A stretch of 60,701 nt of DNA, taken from contig JABLTJ010000018.1 of the NCBI GenBank assembly GCA_013166775.1, positions 1 to 60,701 of the forward strand, read 5' to 3'. Source of the stretch: Promethearchaeati archaeon. Lineage in GTDB: Archaea; Asgardarchaeota; Heimdallarchaeia; Heimdallarchaeales; Heimdallarchaeaceae. The notes beneath the pieces were generated by a model. It ran no database searches and had not been told where the DNA came from. It worked only from the letters and a program-made list of their open reading frames with translations. Below are positions 17,362 through 26,593 of the stretch, in pieces; the first letter of the stretch is position 1, and each line of letters begins with the position of its first letter. Position numbers and translations under genes: made by a program.

Positions 17362-19543
17362 TTTTACCATCCATTTTATTCGAGATAGCTCTCTCCCATA
17401 TTTTTCTTAACTCATCAATTTTAAACAAAACAGTTTTTTCAATTTCTATTGAGGGTTCTTTCTGTGTTCTTCCTAATACACTGTAGAAAACATTATTTTT
17501 CCGTAAAATTTGTTCTACTTCTTCAAGATTGTTTGGAATGACTTCAATAAGATATCTAGAAGGTGATTCTGAGAACAGACTTTCTTCATTCATTAGTTTC
17601 TTTGTATTTGAAAGCTTATCCAGTGTCACTGATACCCCTATGTTTCTTTCGAAAGTCATCTCTGCTAATGCTATAATCAAACCTCCATTAGAAAGATCAT
17701 GACAGCTTTCAAGATACGAAGCTTCATTAAGCAGTTGGATAGCTTTCATAGATGTTTCTTCTCTCTCTTTGTTATAAAGAGGAATAGATCCTTTTAGGAT
17801 ACCATGATTATACCGAAGATATTCTGAACCGCCAAGATTCCCATCAGTTTCACCTATTATAATTATGTGATTATCTTGATTCTGAAAATGATTTTTCAAA
17901 AGAAGTTTAGGATCTTCAATTAATCCCAACATTCCGATAGTTGGAGAGGGATTTATTCTTTCTTCCTTTCCATCAATTTGACTCTCATTATAGAAGGAAA
18001 CATTTCCACCTACTATTGGTAAATTAAAGTCATGAGAAAATTGACCAAGACCTTTCACAGATTCAACAAATTGCCAATAAGATTCTGGTTTTTCTGGATT
18101 ACCAAAATTCAAGCAATCTACAAATGCTAGAGGTTTTGCTCCAACTGATGTGATGTTTCGCATAGTTTCAGATGCACTATTGGCAGTTCCATGATAAGGA
18201 TCTAAATAGACCATAAAAGAATTGCAATCTAAAGAGAGAGCGATATATTTTCCATTATCTAATCTAAGAACTGCAGCATCATTCCCAGCAGAGAATACAG
18301 TTTGGATTTGAACATGCTGATCATACTGTTGGTAAATCCATGATTTGTTTCCAATGTTGGGAGAAGAAAACAACTTCAAAATATCTTTTCTTAGGTCAGA
18401 AGTTAAAGGAAAGCCTATTTCTAGTAGGTTGGAAGTATATGCTGGTTTTTCTATTTTTCTTTCTGGTTCGGGAAATCCATCTACGATGAGATCAACAGGT
18501 AGATCAATAACTTTGTTTCCTTTATAGTAAACGATACAATGGCTATTGTCTGTTACTTCCCCTATCACACTAAATGTCAAATCATATCTACTCAGAACTT
18601 CTTTTACCAGTTCCAATTTTTGTGGTTCTACAACTGCTAGCATCCTCTCTTGTGATTCAGAAACTAAAATCTCCCAGACTTCCATATTTTTCTCTCTTAA
18701 TGGAACATCCTCCAGTCGAATCAAAGCACCTGTACTCCCTTTATGAGTCATTTCAGAGACTGCACAACTTAATCCTCCACCCCCTAAATCCTGCAATCCA
18801 TTTAGCAGTTCTTTCTCGACTAATTCTAAGGTTGCATCAATCAATATTTTTTCCATTAAGGGATCTCCAATCTGAACAGCAGGTCTTTCCTCTTCGCTTT
18901 TTTCACTCAAATCCTTTGAAGCAAAAGAAACACCATGAATACCATCTCTACCAGTTCTAGCGCCATATAAAACTAGAAAACTACCCGGTTTAGAAGCGCT
19001 ACTCCTGACAATTTTATCTTTTGCTATAGTTCCGACACACATTGCATTAACTAAGCAATTGTTTTCAAATGGTTCAGCAAATTCAACTTCTCCTCCCACT
19101 GTAGGTATTCCACAGCAATTGCCATAAAACGAAATCCCTCTAACAACATTTTCTAGTAAATGCTGCGAGTGTTGAGATTCCAATTCTCCAAACCTTAATG
19201 AATCAAGAATTGCAATTGGACGACAACCTTGAGATAAGATATCTCTAATTATTCCCCCAACACCAGTTGCAGCACCATCATATGGAGATATAGCTGATGG
19301 GTGATTATGACTCTCTAAACCTAGTCCAATAAGCAGGTCATCTCCTAAATTAACTAAACCAGCTCCTTCACCAATCCCAAGTTCAACATATGATGCATCA
19401 TCTTTGAATAGATGAAACCATCTTCTGGAGGATTTATAAGAGCAATGTTCTGACCACATAGCTTCAAAAACAGCCAATTCTCCTTTATTGGGTTCTCTTT
19501 CTAATACAGATTCAATCTTACCAAGTTCTTCAATTGTCAGCAT
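17354..19543 (-). CDS. purL: Phosphoribosylformylglycinamidine synthase II (small PurL)
   Basis: This 729-residue protein is the small archaeal/Gram-positive type of FGAM synthetase, which needs separate PurQ and PurS subunits. Motifs include [13 protein letters not shown] (residues about 27-40), [39 protein letters not shown] and, in the second half, [18 protein letters not shown]. PurQ delivers ammonia from glutamine and PurS, here fused to PurC, bridges the complex. A GAGGAATTAAA SD precedes the ATG. It overlaps purQ by 7 bp. Confidence 0.97.
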   Translation of the reverse strand: MLTIEELGKIESVLEREPNKGELAVFEAMWSEHCSYKSSRRWFHLFKDDASYVELGIGEGAGLVNLGDDLLIGLGLESHNHPSAISPYDGAATGVGGIIRDILSQGCRPIAILDSLRFGELESQHSQHLLENVVRGISFYGNCCGIPTVGGEVEFAEPFENNCLVNAMCVGTIAKDKIVRSSASKPGSFLVLYGARTGRDGIHGVSFASKDLSEKSEEERPAVQIGDPLMEKILIDATLELVEKELLNGLQDLGGGGLSCAVSEMTHKGSTGALIRLEDVPLREKNMEVWEILVSESQERMLAVVEPQKLELVKEVLSRYDLTFSVIGEVTDNSHCIVYYKGNKVIDLPVDLIVDGFPEPERKIEKPAYTSNLLEIGFPLTSDLRKDILKLFSSPNIGNKSWIYQQYDQHVQIQTVFSAGNDAAVLRLDNGKYIALSLDCNSFMVYLDPYHGTANSASETMRNITSVGAKPLAFVDCLNFGNPEKPESYWQFVESVKGLGQFSHDFNLPIVGGNVSFYNESQIDGKEERINPSPTIGMLGLIEDPKLLLKNHFQNQDNHIIIIGETDGNLGGSEYLRYNHGILKGSIPLYNKEREETSMKAIQLLNEASYLESCHDLSNGGLIIALAEMTFERNIGVSVTLDKLSNTKKLMNEESLFSESPSRYLIEVIPNNLEEVEQILRKNNVFYSVLGRTQKEPSIEIEKTVLFKIDELRKIWERAISNKMDGKND

Positions 19544-20226
19544 TTTAATTCCTCGATAAGATTCTCAAAAATAATTCTTCCATCTTCAGATCCTAAATAC
19601 TGAAAACTTGCACGTTCTGGATGTGGCATCATCCCCAAAACATTACCTTTCGCATTAATAATTCCAGCTATGTTCTCAATTGAACCATTTGGGTTGTCTT
19701 CTAGAGAGATTTCCCCATCATCTTTACAATATTTAAAAGCAATTTGATTCTTATTTGCGAGTTTTGTTATTTCCTCGTTTGCATCATAATACCTTCCTTC
19801 AAAGTGAGCTATAGGAATTCTCAAAATCCTGTTAGCCATCCCTTTAAGAAGAGGAGAACTAGTTACTCTGGTTTTAATACTAACCCATTTACTGATGAAT
19901 TTGGTTGAAGTATTTGTAGAGAGTACACCTGGAAGCAGAGAAGTTTCACAAAGCATCTGAAAACCATTACAGATTCCAATAACGAATCTCTCAGAATTAG
20001 CGTAATCATGAAGATTTTCTATTATAGGAGTTTGAACGGCTATAATTCCAGGACGAAGATAATCACCATACGAGAATCCACCAGCCAAAATCAGAGCGTC
20101 CATATCATCCATTTTTTTAACATCATTTGGATAAATCAGTTCATTTTTTATCCCTAAACTCTTCAAAACTCTTTTTACATCCAATTCGTTGTTTGTTCCT
20201 GGGAATTTGGTTATGCCTACTTGCAT
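19537..20226 (-). CDS. purQ: FGAM synthase subunit I (glutamine amidotransferase)
   Basis: This 229-residue class I glutaminase has the catalytic Cys in GICNGFQMLCE and the His/Glu pair in MMPHPERA near residue 205. It provides ammonia to PurL. ATG 20226 is set by GGTGA-ATAAT-ATG; the GTG at 20235 is further upstream and less likely. It begins 2 nt after the end of the PurC/PurS fusion gene, so expression of the three FGAM synthetase components is coupled. Confidence 0.95.
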   Translation of the reverse strand: MQVGITKFPGTNNELDVKRVLKSLGIKNELIYPNDVKKMDDMDALILAGGFSYGDYLRPGIIAVQTPIIENLHDYANSERFVIGICNGFQMLCETSLLPGVLSTNTSTKFISKWVSIKTRVTSSPLLKGMANRILRIPIAHFEGRYYDANEEITKLANKNQIAFKYCKDDGEISLEDNPNGSIENIAGIINAKGNVLGMMPHPERASFQYLGSEDGRIIFENLIEELKC

Positions 20227-20227
20227 A

Positions 20228-21196
20228 TTATTCACCAGAAGAAAAATCGAAGGTATAATTCTCTATGAGAGGATTAGACAGAATTGAATCACTTATTTCT
20301 TTTATAATTTCTTGAAGATTTGGTGATGGCGTAAGAGAAAAGGATATTTTTGCACTCTTACCTAATCTTACTTCTTCAACACCTTGATATCCCTTTCTTT
20401 TAAGAGATCTTAGCGTCACCTCTCCTGCAGGATCAAGAACTGATTTCTTTAATTCAATTGTTATTTCCGCTGTAGATTTGATAGAAATCTCAGGATATGA
20501 TTCAATCTCTTCCAATCTTTGGAGAACATCTTTGTAATGATCGATTACTCCACCTAAGTCTTTGCGATATCGATCCTTATCTTTAATTTCACCTGTATCT
20601 ATCTCCCATAATCTCATAGTATCTGCAGATATTTCATCTGCGATTATCAATACTCCCTCATCTGTACTCCCAAATTCGAGTTTGAAATCAACGAGTTTCA
20701 GAGAGATTCTCTCAAAAATTGCTGAAAGAACTTGGTTGACAGCTCTGGTTGTAGATTCCATCAAAGTAGATTCTGCTTTTGTTATCCAACCTAACTGAAT
20801 AGCAATTTCCTTTGCTACTAATGGATCATGTAGGTCATCATCTTTCAAAAAAAACTCAATAATTGGAGTCTCAAATTCTATTCCGTTATCAACTCCATAT
20901 CTCTTACAAAAACTTCCAGCAGTAACATTTCTACACACTACTTCAACTGGTTTAATTTCAACATTTTTACAAATCATTTCTATATCATTTAATTGTGATA
21001 GATAATGAGTAGCAAATCCATACCTATTCAACAGCTCAAACAAGATTACAGAAGTTTTACAATTTATTCTTCCTTTCTCATTTAATTCTTCCTTTTTTAC
21101 TCCATCAAAAGCTGAAATTGAATCTCGAAAAGTTATCCTCACATTATTATCCTCTAAAAGAGTCACATCTTTTGCTTTACCAGAATACACAACCAA
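20228..21196 (-). CDS. purC: PurC-PurS fusion: SAICAR synthetase joined to FGAM synthase PurS
   Basis: The protein is 322 residues. Residues 1 to about 235 are SAICAR synthetase: YSGKAKDV near the start, RDSISAFDGVKK, RNVTAGSFCKRYG, LVDFKLEFG and DEISADTMRLWE. The last 80 residues (AEITIELKKSVLDPAGEVTLRSL..., then RLGKSAKISF and NPLIENYTFDF) match PurS, normally an independent subunit of about 80 residues. The linker is short (SYPEISIKST). No stop or frameshift separates the parts. TTG 21196 lies 5 nt after GGTGC, so it is preferred over GTG 21205, which is part of the SD. First gene of the purine operon, with an operator-like repeat just upstream. Confidence 0.93.
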   Translation of the reverse strand: MVVYSGKAKDVTLLEDNNVRITFRDSISAFDGVKKEELNEKGRINCKTSVILFELLNRYGFATHYLSQLNDIEMICKNVEIKPVEVVCRNVTAGSFCKRYGVDNGIEFETPIIEFFLKDDDLHDPLVAKEIAIQLGWITKAESTLMESTTRAVNQVLSAIFERISLKLVDFKLEFGSTDEGVLIIADEISADTMRLWEIDTGEIKDKDRYRKDLGGVIDHYKDVLQRLEEIESYPEISIKSTAEITIELKKSVLDPAGEVTLRSLKRKGYQGVEEVRLGKSAKISFSLTPSPNLQEIIKEISDSILSNPLIENYTFDFSSGE

Positions 21197-21207
21197 GATT
21201 AGCACCT

Positions 21208-21225
21208 TTTACAGCAATTTGCAAA
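21208..21225. promoter_or_regulatory. Inverted repeat TTTACA-N6-TGCAAA at the purC start
   Basis: TTTACA (21208-21213), spacer GCAATT and TGCAAA (21220-21225) form an inverted repeat with one mismatch. It ends directly upstream of the purC Shine-Dalgarno (21203-21206). The arms and 6-nt spacer match the sites at 11169 and 21363. A protein bound here would sit in the leader or at the start site of the purine operon. A TATA-like TTTATTAAA for purC lies around 21262-21272 on the minus strand. Confidence 0.5.
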
Positions 21226-21360
21226 CTGTAAGCGTCCTTTTTCTGCGTGGGATTAAAACTAGCTTTAATAAATCTTACTACTTTAGATTTTATAGAATAC
21301 AAAAATCAGTGCAAAAGATTGTTTTACAAAGTGATTTAACGATTTTTGGAAACATATGTG

Positions 21361-21382
21361 AATTTGCATTATATTGCAAATT
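21361..21382. promoter_or_regulatory. Inverted repeat AATTTGCA-N6-TGCAAATT over a TATA-like core
   Basis: AATTTGCA (21361-21368) and TGCAAATT (21375-21382) are perfect inverted copies with the spacer TTATAT, which itself looks like the TATA core for the HTH-PRTase gene starting at 21458. Binding would occlude the promoter, suggesting autoregulation. A looser relative, TGCAAAA-N5-TTTTACA, lies at 21310-21328 between this site and the purC site. Confidence 0.55.
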
Positions 21383-21457
21383 TCAGGTAATTCATTTTTC
21401 ATTTGTCTTACAGTAACAACCAAAAAAATTAAACTATGTAACAGAAATGCATCATTA

Positions 21458-22234
21458 ATGAGTTCAGCTGAGAGCTATAATGATGCACAAGAAAAATTAA
21501 TGACACTTAATCTCCTTAAGATGGGTTTCAAAAATTTCGAAACTTTAGAAGCAATGAAGAATCACTTATCTGAAAGAGGAGTTGAGATTTCGATAGCAAA
21601 TTTATCTCGATATATAAATGGTAAAGCGTTACCGAAATCTAAACTTAAGAATCAACTATTAGAGGTTTTAGTAAATAACCAAGAACTAGGTCTAACAGTA
21701 GAACAATTAATCGACAGTCATATAGATGTGTGGACTGATGATGTGGGAGATATTGGTGTAAATAACACATACTTACTGAATGATTCCAAAACACTCAAAG
21801 CTATTTTATTCATAACAATTCAAAATGGTATTATTCCTCAAGATGTAGATAAAGTGATAACAGCTGAAGTTGATGGGATACCGATTGCTATGTCTGTAGC
21901 TCATCTTCTGAACATAGATTGTGTTTATGCAAGGAGAAAGAAACCTTTTGGAACATCAAATTTTATTGCAGAAGACATTCAATCTACCGGATCAGGAAGA
22001 ATTGAAACTATCTTCTTCCCTGAGAAATTTATACGAAATAAAGAGAGAGTTCTGATTGTTGATGACATAATCAGAACAGGTAACACTCAGAAAGCGTTAG
22101 TTAATCTAGTAAGGAAATCAGGAGGAATCCCTACAAAGGTTATTATTTTAACAGGAATAGGTTCTCATTGGGAACGGATAACCGAATTAAATACAATACC
22201 TTTCAAGGTTTTAAAAACACTTCAACAAAAATAG
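21458..22234 (+). CDS. HTH-phosphoribosyltransferase transcription regulator (GfcR/PyrE-like family)
   Basis: This 258-residue protein has an N-terminal helix-turn-helix-like segment (FETLEAMKNHLSERGVEISIANLSRYINGKALP, given here only as a region, residues about 20-55). A type I phosphoribosyltransferase domain follows, with the PRPP loop RVLIVDDIIRTGNTQ near residue 205. This layout matches archaeal GfcR/PyrE-like regulators and is analogous to B. subtilis PurR, where PRPP tunes DNA binding. It is divergent from the purine operon and heads the purP-purP-guaA group, so a purine regulator is the natural inference. ATG 21458 is chosen; a longer frame from 21374 overlaps the operator. Confidence 0.82.
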   Translation: MSSAESYNDAQEKLMTLNLLKMGFKNFETLEAMKNHLSERGVEISIANLSRYINGKALPKSKLKNQLLEVLVNNQELGLTVEQLIDSHIDVWTDDVGDIGVNNTYLLNDSKTLKAILFITIQNGIIPQDVDKVITAEVDGIPIAMSVAHLLNIDCVYARRKKPFGTSNFIAEDIQSTGSGRIETIFFPEKFIRNKERVLIVDDIIRTGNTQKALVNLVRKSGGIPTKVIILTGIGSHWERITELNTIPFKVLKTLQQK

Positions 22235-22249
22235 CAGAGATGATAATAC

Positions 22250-23332
22250 GTGATAAAAAGCATACTTGATAGTTATGATCTAGAAGAAGTATCTATAGGA
22301 GTATTAGCTTCCCATTCCGCTTTGGATGTTTTAGACGGTGCAAAACGAACTGGGTTCAAGACGATTGCGATTTGTGAAAAGGGAAGAGAAGAACCTTATA
22401 ATCGTTTTTCACGAATTATTGATGATTTAATTGTATTGGATAAATATTCAGATATTTTTTCTATTCAGGAAGAATTAAGAGAGAACAATTGTATTTTTGT
22501 TCCAAATAGATCATTTGTTGTTTACTGTGGTTTTAATCGCATTGAGAAGGATTTTCATGTTCCAATGTTTGGTAGTAGAACATTGTTAAAGGCTGAAGAA
22601 AGAACAGGACCTCATACTTATTACAAAATACTGGATGAAGCTAAAATAAGATATCCAAGAGTCTTTGATTCGCCAGAAAAAATCGATTGTCCTGTAATTT
22701 GTAAAATTCCACATGCCATTCAGAAAGTTGAAAGAGGATTCTTCTTAGCTAAAGATAAAGAAGATTTTCATCTAGAATTTGAAAAGAGAGTAGAGAGTGG
22801 AGTTGTTAATGAGGAGGACTTATATGAAGCTTCAATTGAGGAATTTGTATCAGGTGTTCCATTCAATTTCAACATGTTTTACTCACCTTTACATAACAGA
22901 GTGGAGTTATTAGGGATTGATCGTAGATTTGTAACAGATTTAGATGGGATTACGAGGTTACCTGCCAATCAACAACTTAAACTTGAATTAGAAGAGGAAA
23001 TGAAAGAGATTGGAAATTATGCAGTAACTCTCAGGGAATCAATGCTACGACATGTTTATCCATTGAGCGATAGATTTATCGAAGCTACAAAACTTCTTTA
23101 TCCTCCAGGAATCTTAGGTCCGTTTGCATTACAAACAATGATAACTAAGAATTATGAATTCATTGTTTTTGATGTTTCAATGAGGATGGGTGGAGGGACT
23201 AACAGTTTCATGGGTATTGGAAGCCAGTATTCAGCTGTATATTGGGGAGAACCAGTATCTGCAGGGAAGCGGGTAGGTATGGAAATAAAATTCGCAATAG
23301 AGCAAAAAAGATTGCAGTACATTGTAACGTAG
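22250..23332 (+). CDS. purP: Formate-dependent FAICAR synthetase PurP, paralogue 1
   Basis: This 360-residue ATP-grasp-like protein begins IKSILDSYDLEEVSIGVLASHSALDVLDGAKRTG, the PurP signature, and continues with VPMFGSRTLL, IVPHAIQ-like CKIPHAIQKVERGFF and the late VFDVSMRMGGGTNSFMG. PurP makes FAICAR from AICAR, formate and ATP, the archaeal replacement for the formyltransferase half of PurH. GTG start. It follows the regulator gene by 15 nt. Confidence 0.9.
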   Translation: MIKSILDSYDLEEVSIGVLASHSALDVLDGAKRTGFKTIAICEKGREEPYNRFSRIIDDLIVLDKYSDIFSIQEELRENNCIFVPNRSFVVYCGFNRIEKDFHVPMFGSRTLLKAEERTGPHTYYKILDEAKIRYPRVFDSPEKIDCPVICKIPHAIQKVERGFFLAKDKEDFHLEFEKRVESGVVNEEDLYEASIEEFVSGVPFNFNMFYSPLHNRVELLGIDRRFVTDLDGITRLPANQQLKLELEEEMKEIGNYAVTLRESMLRHVYPLSDRFIEATKLLYPPGILGPFALQTMITKNYEFIVFDVSMRMGGGTNSFMGIGSQYSAVYWGEPVSAGKRVGMEIKFAIEQKRLQYIVT

Positions 23333-23458
23333 ATATAGAACCTATACTTATGAATAAACTACACCAGAAAGTGTTAAGCTTAAGATTTAATCATTATACT
23401 TATACTTCCTAACCTAAAGAAATAAAAAACAGTCATTACGGCGTTGTCTTGAGGTACA

Positions 23459-24454
23459 TTGATAATTTCCACAGTTGGTAGCCACTCAGCACTGCAGATT
23501 CTTCATGGAGCTAAACAAGAAGGTCTTAGAACCAAAGTTTACTGTTTAAAAGGAAAAGAATCTCTCTATAAGAGATATCGTGTCACAAAAAATATTGTTA
23601 GTATGGATTCCTATGAAGATCTATTGGGAATTAAACCAGAATCTGATGAGATTTTCATACCACATGGAACTATCATTGCAACTTTGGATGAAAAAGCATT
23701 AGAAATCCCAATTCCCATTTTTGGAAATAGACAAGGTATGCTATGGGAAATGAAAAGAGAAAAGAATCTCCAATTACTACAAGATGCAGTTATAAGAACA
23801 CCAAAATCAATAGATGCAGAAAATATCGAACAACCTTCAATAGTTAAATTTCCAGGAGCTAAAGGTGGTGATGGTTACTTTCTTTGTACTACATCAGAGG
23901 AATTTGAGAGTAAAATTTCAAGCTTGCTAGAGGGGGGAAAAATAACAAAAAAAGATGTTCAAGAAATTCAAATACAGGAATATATTGTTGGAGTTACTAT
24001 GTATCCTCATTATTTTTATTCCATAATTTACGATCGTGTGGAAATGTTAGGAATAGACAGAAGATATGAAACAAACGTTGATGCTCTTGGTAGGATTTCA
24101 CAAGAACAAATGAACATAACACCATCCTACAAAGTAGTAGGAAATCAACCCTTAATTATTAGAGAATCACTATTACCTGATATTCTTGACTATGGAGATA
24201 GGTTACTTGAATCATCTAAAAGGTTGTTCCACCCAGGAATAATAGGACCTTTCTGCATTGAATTAGCTCTAACCACTGATGAGTTAATAGCATTTGAATT
24301 CACCAGCAGAATTGTAGCAGGAACTAGTTTGTACATAGCTGGATCACCTTATTCTAAAATACTCTTCAATGAAGAGATGAGCATGTCAAGACGTATTGCA
24401 AGAGAGATAAAAATGGCAATGGAGCAAAGAAGATTAGAGGAGTTATTGAGTTAG
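23459..24454 (+). CDS. PurP family protein, paralogue 2
   Basis: This 331-residue PurP homologue starts [22 protein letters not shown] and lacks the roughly 20 N-terminal residues present in paralogue 1. It keeps [27 protein letters not shown] (a clear glycine-rich ATP loop), [23 protein letters not shown] and [12 protein letters not shown]. Which paralogue is the true FAICAR synthetase is unclear; the glycine-rich loop is better preserved here. TTG start behind GAGGTACA. A 126-nt gap before it may hold its own promoter. Confidence 0.85.
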   Translation: MIISTVGSHSALQILHGAKQEGLRTKVYCLKGKESLYKRYRVTKNIVSMDSYEDLLGIKPESDEIFIPHGTIIATLDEKALEIPIPIFGNRQGMLWEMKREKNLQLLQDAVIRTPKSIDAENIEQPSIVKFPGAKGGDGYFLCTTSEEFESKISSLLEGGKITKKDVQEIQIQEYIVGVTMYPHYFYSIIYDRVEMLGIDRRYETNVDALGRISQEQMNITPSYKVVGNQPLIIRESLLPDILDYGDRLLESSKRLFHPGIIGPFCIELALTTDELIAFEFTSRIVAGTSLYIAGSPYSKILFNEEMSMSRRIAREIKMAMEQRRLEELLS

Positions 24455-24468
24455 CAAGAAGTGATAAA

Positions 24469-25977
24469 ATGGATAAGATAGGAATCTTCGATTTTGGTGG
24501 TCAATATTGCCATCTTATTGCAAGGAGGATTCGTGATCTTGGTGTCTATGCTGACATAATTTACGAACCAAGTGATGAGTATAAGGGTTTCATCTTATCA
24601 GGGGGACCTGGTGACGTATATACTGATCAAGCTCCTAAGCTTCCAGAAAATTTCTTTCTAGATGTCGAAGTTCCAGTTCTAGGAATCTGCTATGGCCATC
24701 AAATGATAGCACAAGCTCATGGAGGGGAAGTTAAGAAAGGGGAAGAGAGAGAATATGGGAAGAAGATTGCTGAGCTAGACTCTAGTTCACCACTCTTTTT
24801 CAATTTAAGCAAAAGAGAACAAGTATGGATGTCTCATTTTGATCAAGTAGCTAAACTTCCAGACAATTTTGAAACAATTGGCAAAACAAATATCTGCCCA
24901 ATAGCTGCTTATCAAAATTTGGAAAAAAACGTTTTTGGTGTTCAATTCCATCCTGAAGTTATTCACACTCCTAGTGGAGACAGAATCCTAGAAAATTTCA
25001 TAGAAATAACTGAAAGCAAAAAAGAATGGAAATTAGAGGGGTGGGTAGAATCTAAAATAGATCAGCTACGAAGTGAAATTAAGGATAAGAGAGTAATAAT
25101 GGGTACAAGTGGAGGAGTTGATAGTAGTGTTGCTGCTGTTCTTTTGTCAAAAGCTGATATTAATGCTCATTTTATCTATGTTGACACAGGTCTAATGAGA
25201 TCGAAGGAAACTGAGGAAGTATCCAATATTTTCAAGAATCTAGGGATAGAAAATTTCCATGTTGTGGAAGCAGAAGATGAATTCTTGGATAATTTAATTG
25301 GCATTATCAATCCTGAAGAAAAGAGGAAAATAATTGGTAGAAAGTTTATAGAAATTTTCGAAAGAGAAGCTAAAAAAATAGGAAATTTCGATTATTTGGG
25401 GCAAGGAACAATATATCCAGATAGAATCGAGAGTGCTCAACCAAGTAAACATGCAAGTATCATAAAAACGCACCATAATGTAGGAGGATTACCAGAAAAA
25501 ATGTCTCTTAATCTGGTTGAGCCATTGAAAGAGCTCTACAAAGATGAAGTTAGAAGAATAGGTAAGATGCTGGGATTACCTGAAAAATTCATAAACAGAC
25601 ATCCCTTTCCAGGTCCTGCGCTTGCAATCAGAATACTTGGTGAAGTAACAAAAGATAGAGTGAAAATTCTTCGTAATGCGGATGCTATAGTTACTGAAAT
25701 AATAGAAGCAAGTGGTCTATACAATCAGCTATGGCAGATTTTTCCAGCATTAATTACTGTGAAATCAGTAGGAGTAATGGGTGATAAACGCACTTATGAT
25801 TATATGATCACAATTAGAGCTGTTGAATCAATTGATGCAATGACTGCAGACTGGAGTAAACTTCCGTATAGCGTTTTAGAAGAAATATCAAATCAAATTA
25901 TCAACAAAGTAAGTGGAATTAATAGGGTTCTATATGACATTACAAGCAAACCTCCAGGAACCATTGAATATGAATAA
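24469..25977 (+). CDS. guaA: GMP synthase (glutamine-hydrolysing), fused form
   Basis: This 502-residue protein joins both halves that are separate in many archaea. The amidotransferase half (residues 1 to about 185) has GICYGHQMIAQAHGG and FHPEVIHTPSG. The ATP-pyrophosphatase half has GTSGGVDSSVAAVL near residue 210, QGTIYPDRIES and a C-terminal dimerisation domain ending PPGTIEYE. It converts XMP to GMP. It follows purP2 by 14 nt (GTGATAAA before the ATG) and runs into pyrE. Confidence 0.97.
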   Translation: MDKIGIFDFGGQYCHLIARRIRDLGVYADIIYEPSDEYKGFILSGGPGDVYTDQAPKLPENFFLDVEVPVLGICYGHQMIAQAHGGEVKKGEEREYGKKIAELDSSSPLFFNLSKREQVWMSHFDQVAKLPDNFETIGKTNICPIAAYQNLEKNVFGVQFHPEVIHTPSGDRILENFIEITESKKEWKLEGWVESKIDQLRSEIKDKRVIMGTSGGVDSSVAAVLLSKADINAHFIYVDTGLMRSKETEEVSNIFKNLGIENFHVVEAEDEFLDNLIGIINPEEKRKIIGRKFIEIFEREAKKIGNFDYLGQGTIYPDRIESAQPSKHASIIKTHHNVGGLPEKMSLNLVEPLKELYKDEVRRIGKMLGLPEKFINRHPFPGPALAIRILGEVTKDRVKILRNADAIVTEIIEASGLYNQLWQIFPALITVKSVGVMGDKRTYDYMITIRAVESIDAMTADWSKLPYSVLEEISNQIINKVSGINRVLYDITSKPPGTIEYE

Positions 25978-25993
25978 AGAAAGAGGAAAAGTC

Positions 25994-26593
25994 ATGGATC
26001 AAAGTAAAACTAAACTAGTTGAATTATTAGTTGAGAATAAGATTCTCAAATTCGGGGAGTTTTCTTTAAAATCAGGAAAGAAATCCTGGTTTTATATTGA
26101 TTTAAGATTAATTAGTTCATTCCCAGATACTTTTGATTATGTAATCAAATGTTATTTGCAGATTCTGGACACCATAGAAAAAACAGATGCTCTAGCTGGA
26201 GTAGCAGTTGCAGGAGTTCCTTTCTCATCAGTCTTGGGATATGTTAGGAAGTTGCCCTCAATAATTGTTAGATCACAGCCAAAAGAACATGGTTTGAAAA
26301 AAATTGTGGAAGGAGATATCCCTAAAGATTCAGATGTTATTCTTGTTGATGATTTGATAACAACTGGAGCAAGTAAAATTCCAGGTATTCTAGCGTTGAG
26401 AGAACAAGGATACAGAGTAAGAGATATGATAGTTCTAGTTGACAGAAGTCAAAAACAGTTGACAGAACTGGAAGAATTAGGAATAGAGCTACACTCGTTC
26501 ATTAAAATAGAGGAGATTTTTGAGGAATGTTTACATTTAGAATCCGAAAAAATTCCTGAAGAAATAAAAGAACTGATTAAACAGAACTTGTAG
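25994..26593 (+). CDS. pyrE: Orotate phosphoribosyltransferase
   Basis: This 199-residue enzyme has GEFSLKSGKKSWFYIDLR at the N-terminus (the OPRTase signature), VAGVAVAGVPFSSVLGY, RSQPKEHGLKKIVEG and the PRPP loop DVILVDDLITTGASK near residue 120. It makes OMP from orotate and PRPP. ATG 25994 follows AAGAGGAAAA, 17 nt after guaA; longer frames reach back into guaA. Its end overlaps the convergent pyrF end by 17 bp. Confidence 0.94.
   Translation: MDQSKTKLVELLVENKILKFGEFSLKSGKKSWFYIDLRLISSFPDTFDYVIKCYLQILDTIEKTDALAGVAVAGVPFSSVLGYVRKLPSIIVRSQPKEHGLKKIVEGDIPKDSDVILVDDLITTGASKIPGILALREQGYRVRDMIVLVDRSQKQLTELEELGIELHSFIKIEEIFEECLHLESEKIPEEIKELIKQNL

Noticed and set aside
18574..18960. 128-codon frame on the plus strand inside purL
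   Set aside because: It lies entirely antisense to a well-conserved purL domain, has no family features and no SD; shadow of the real gene.
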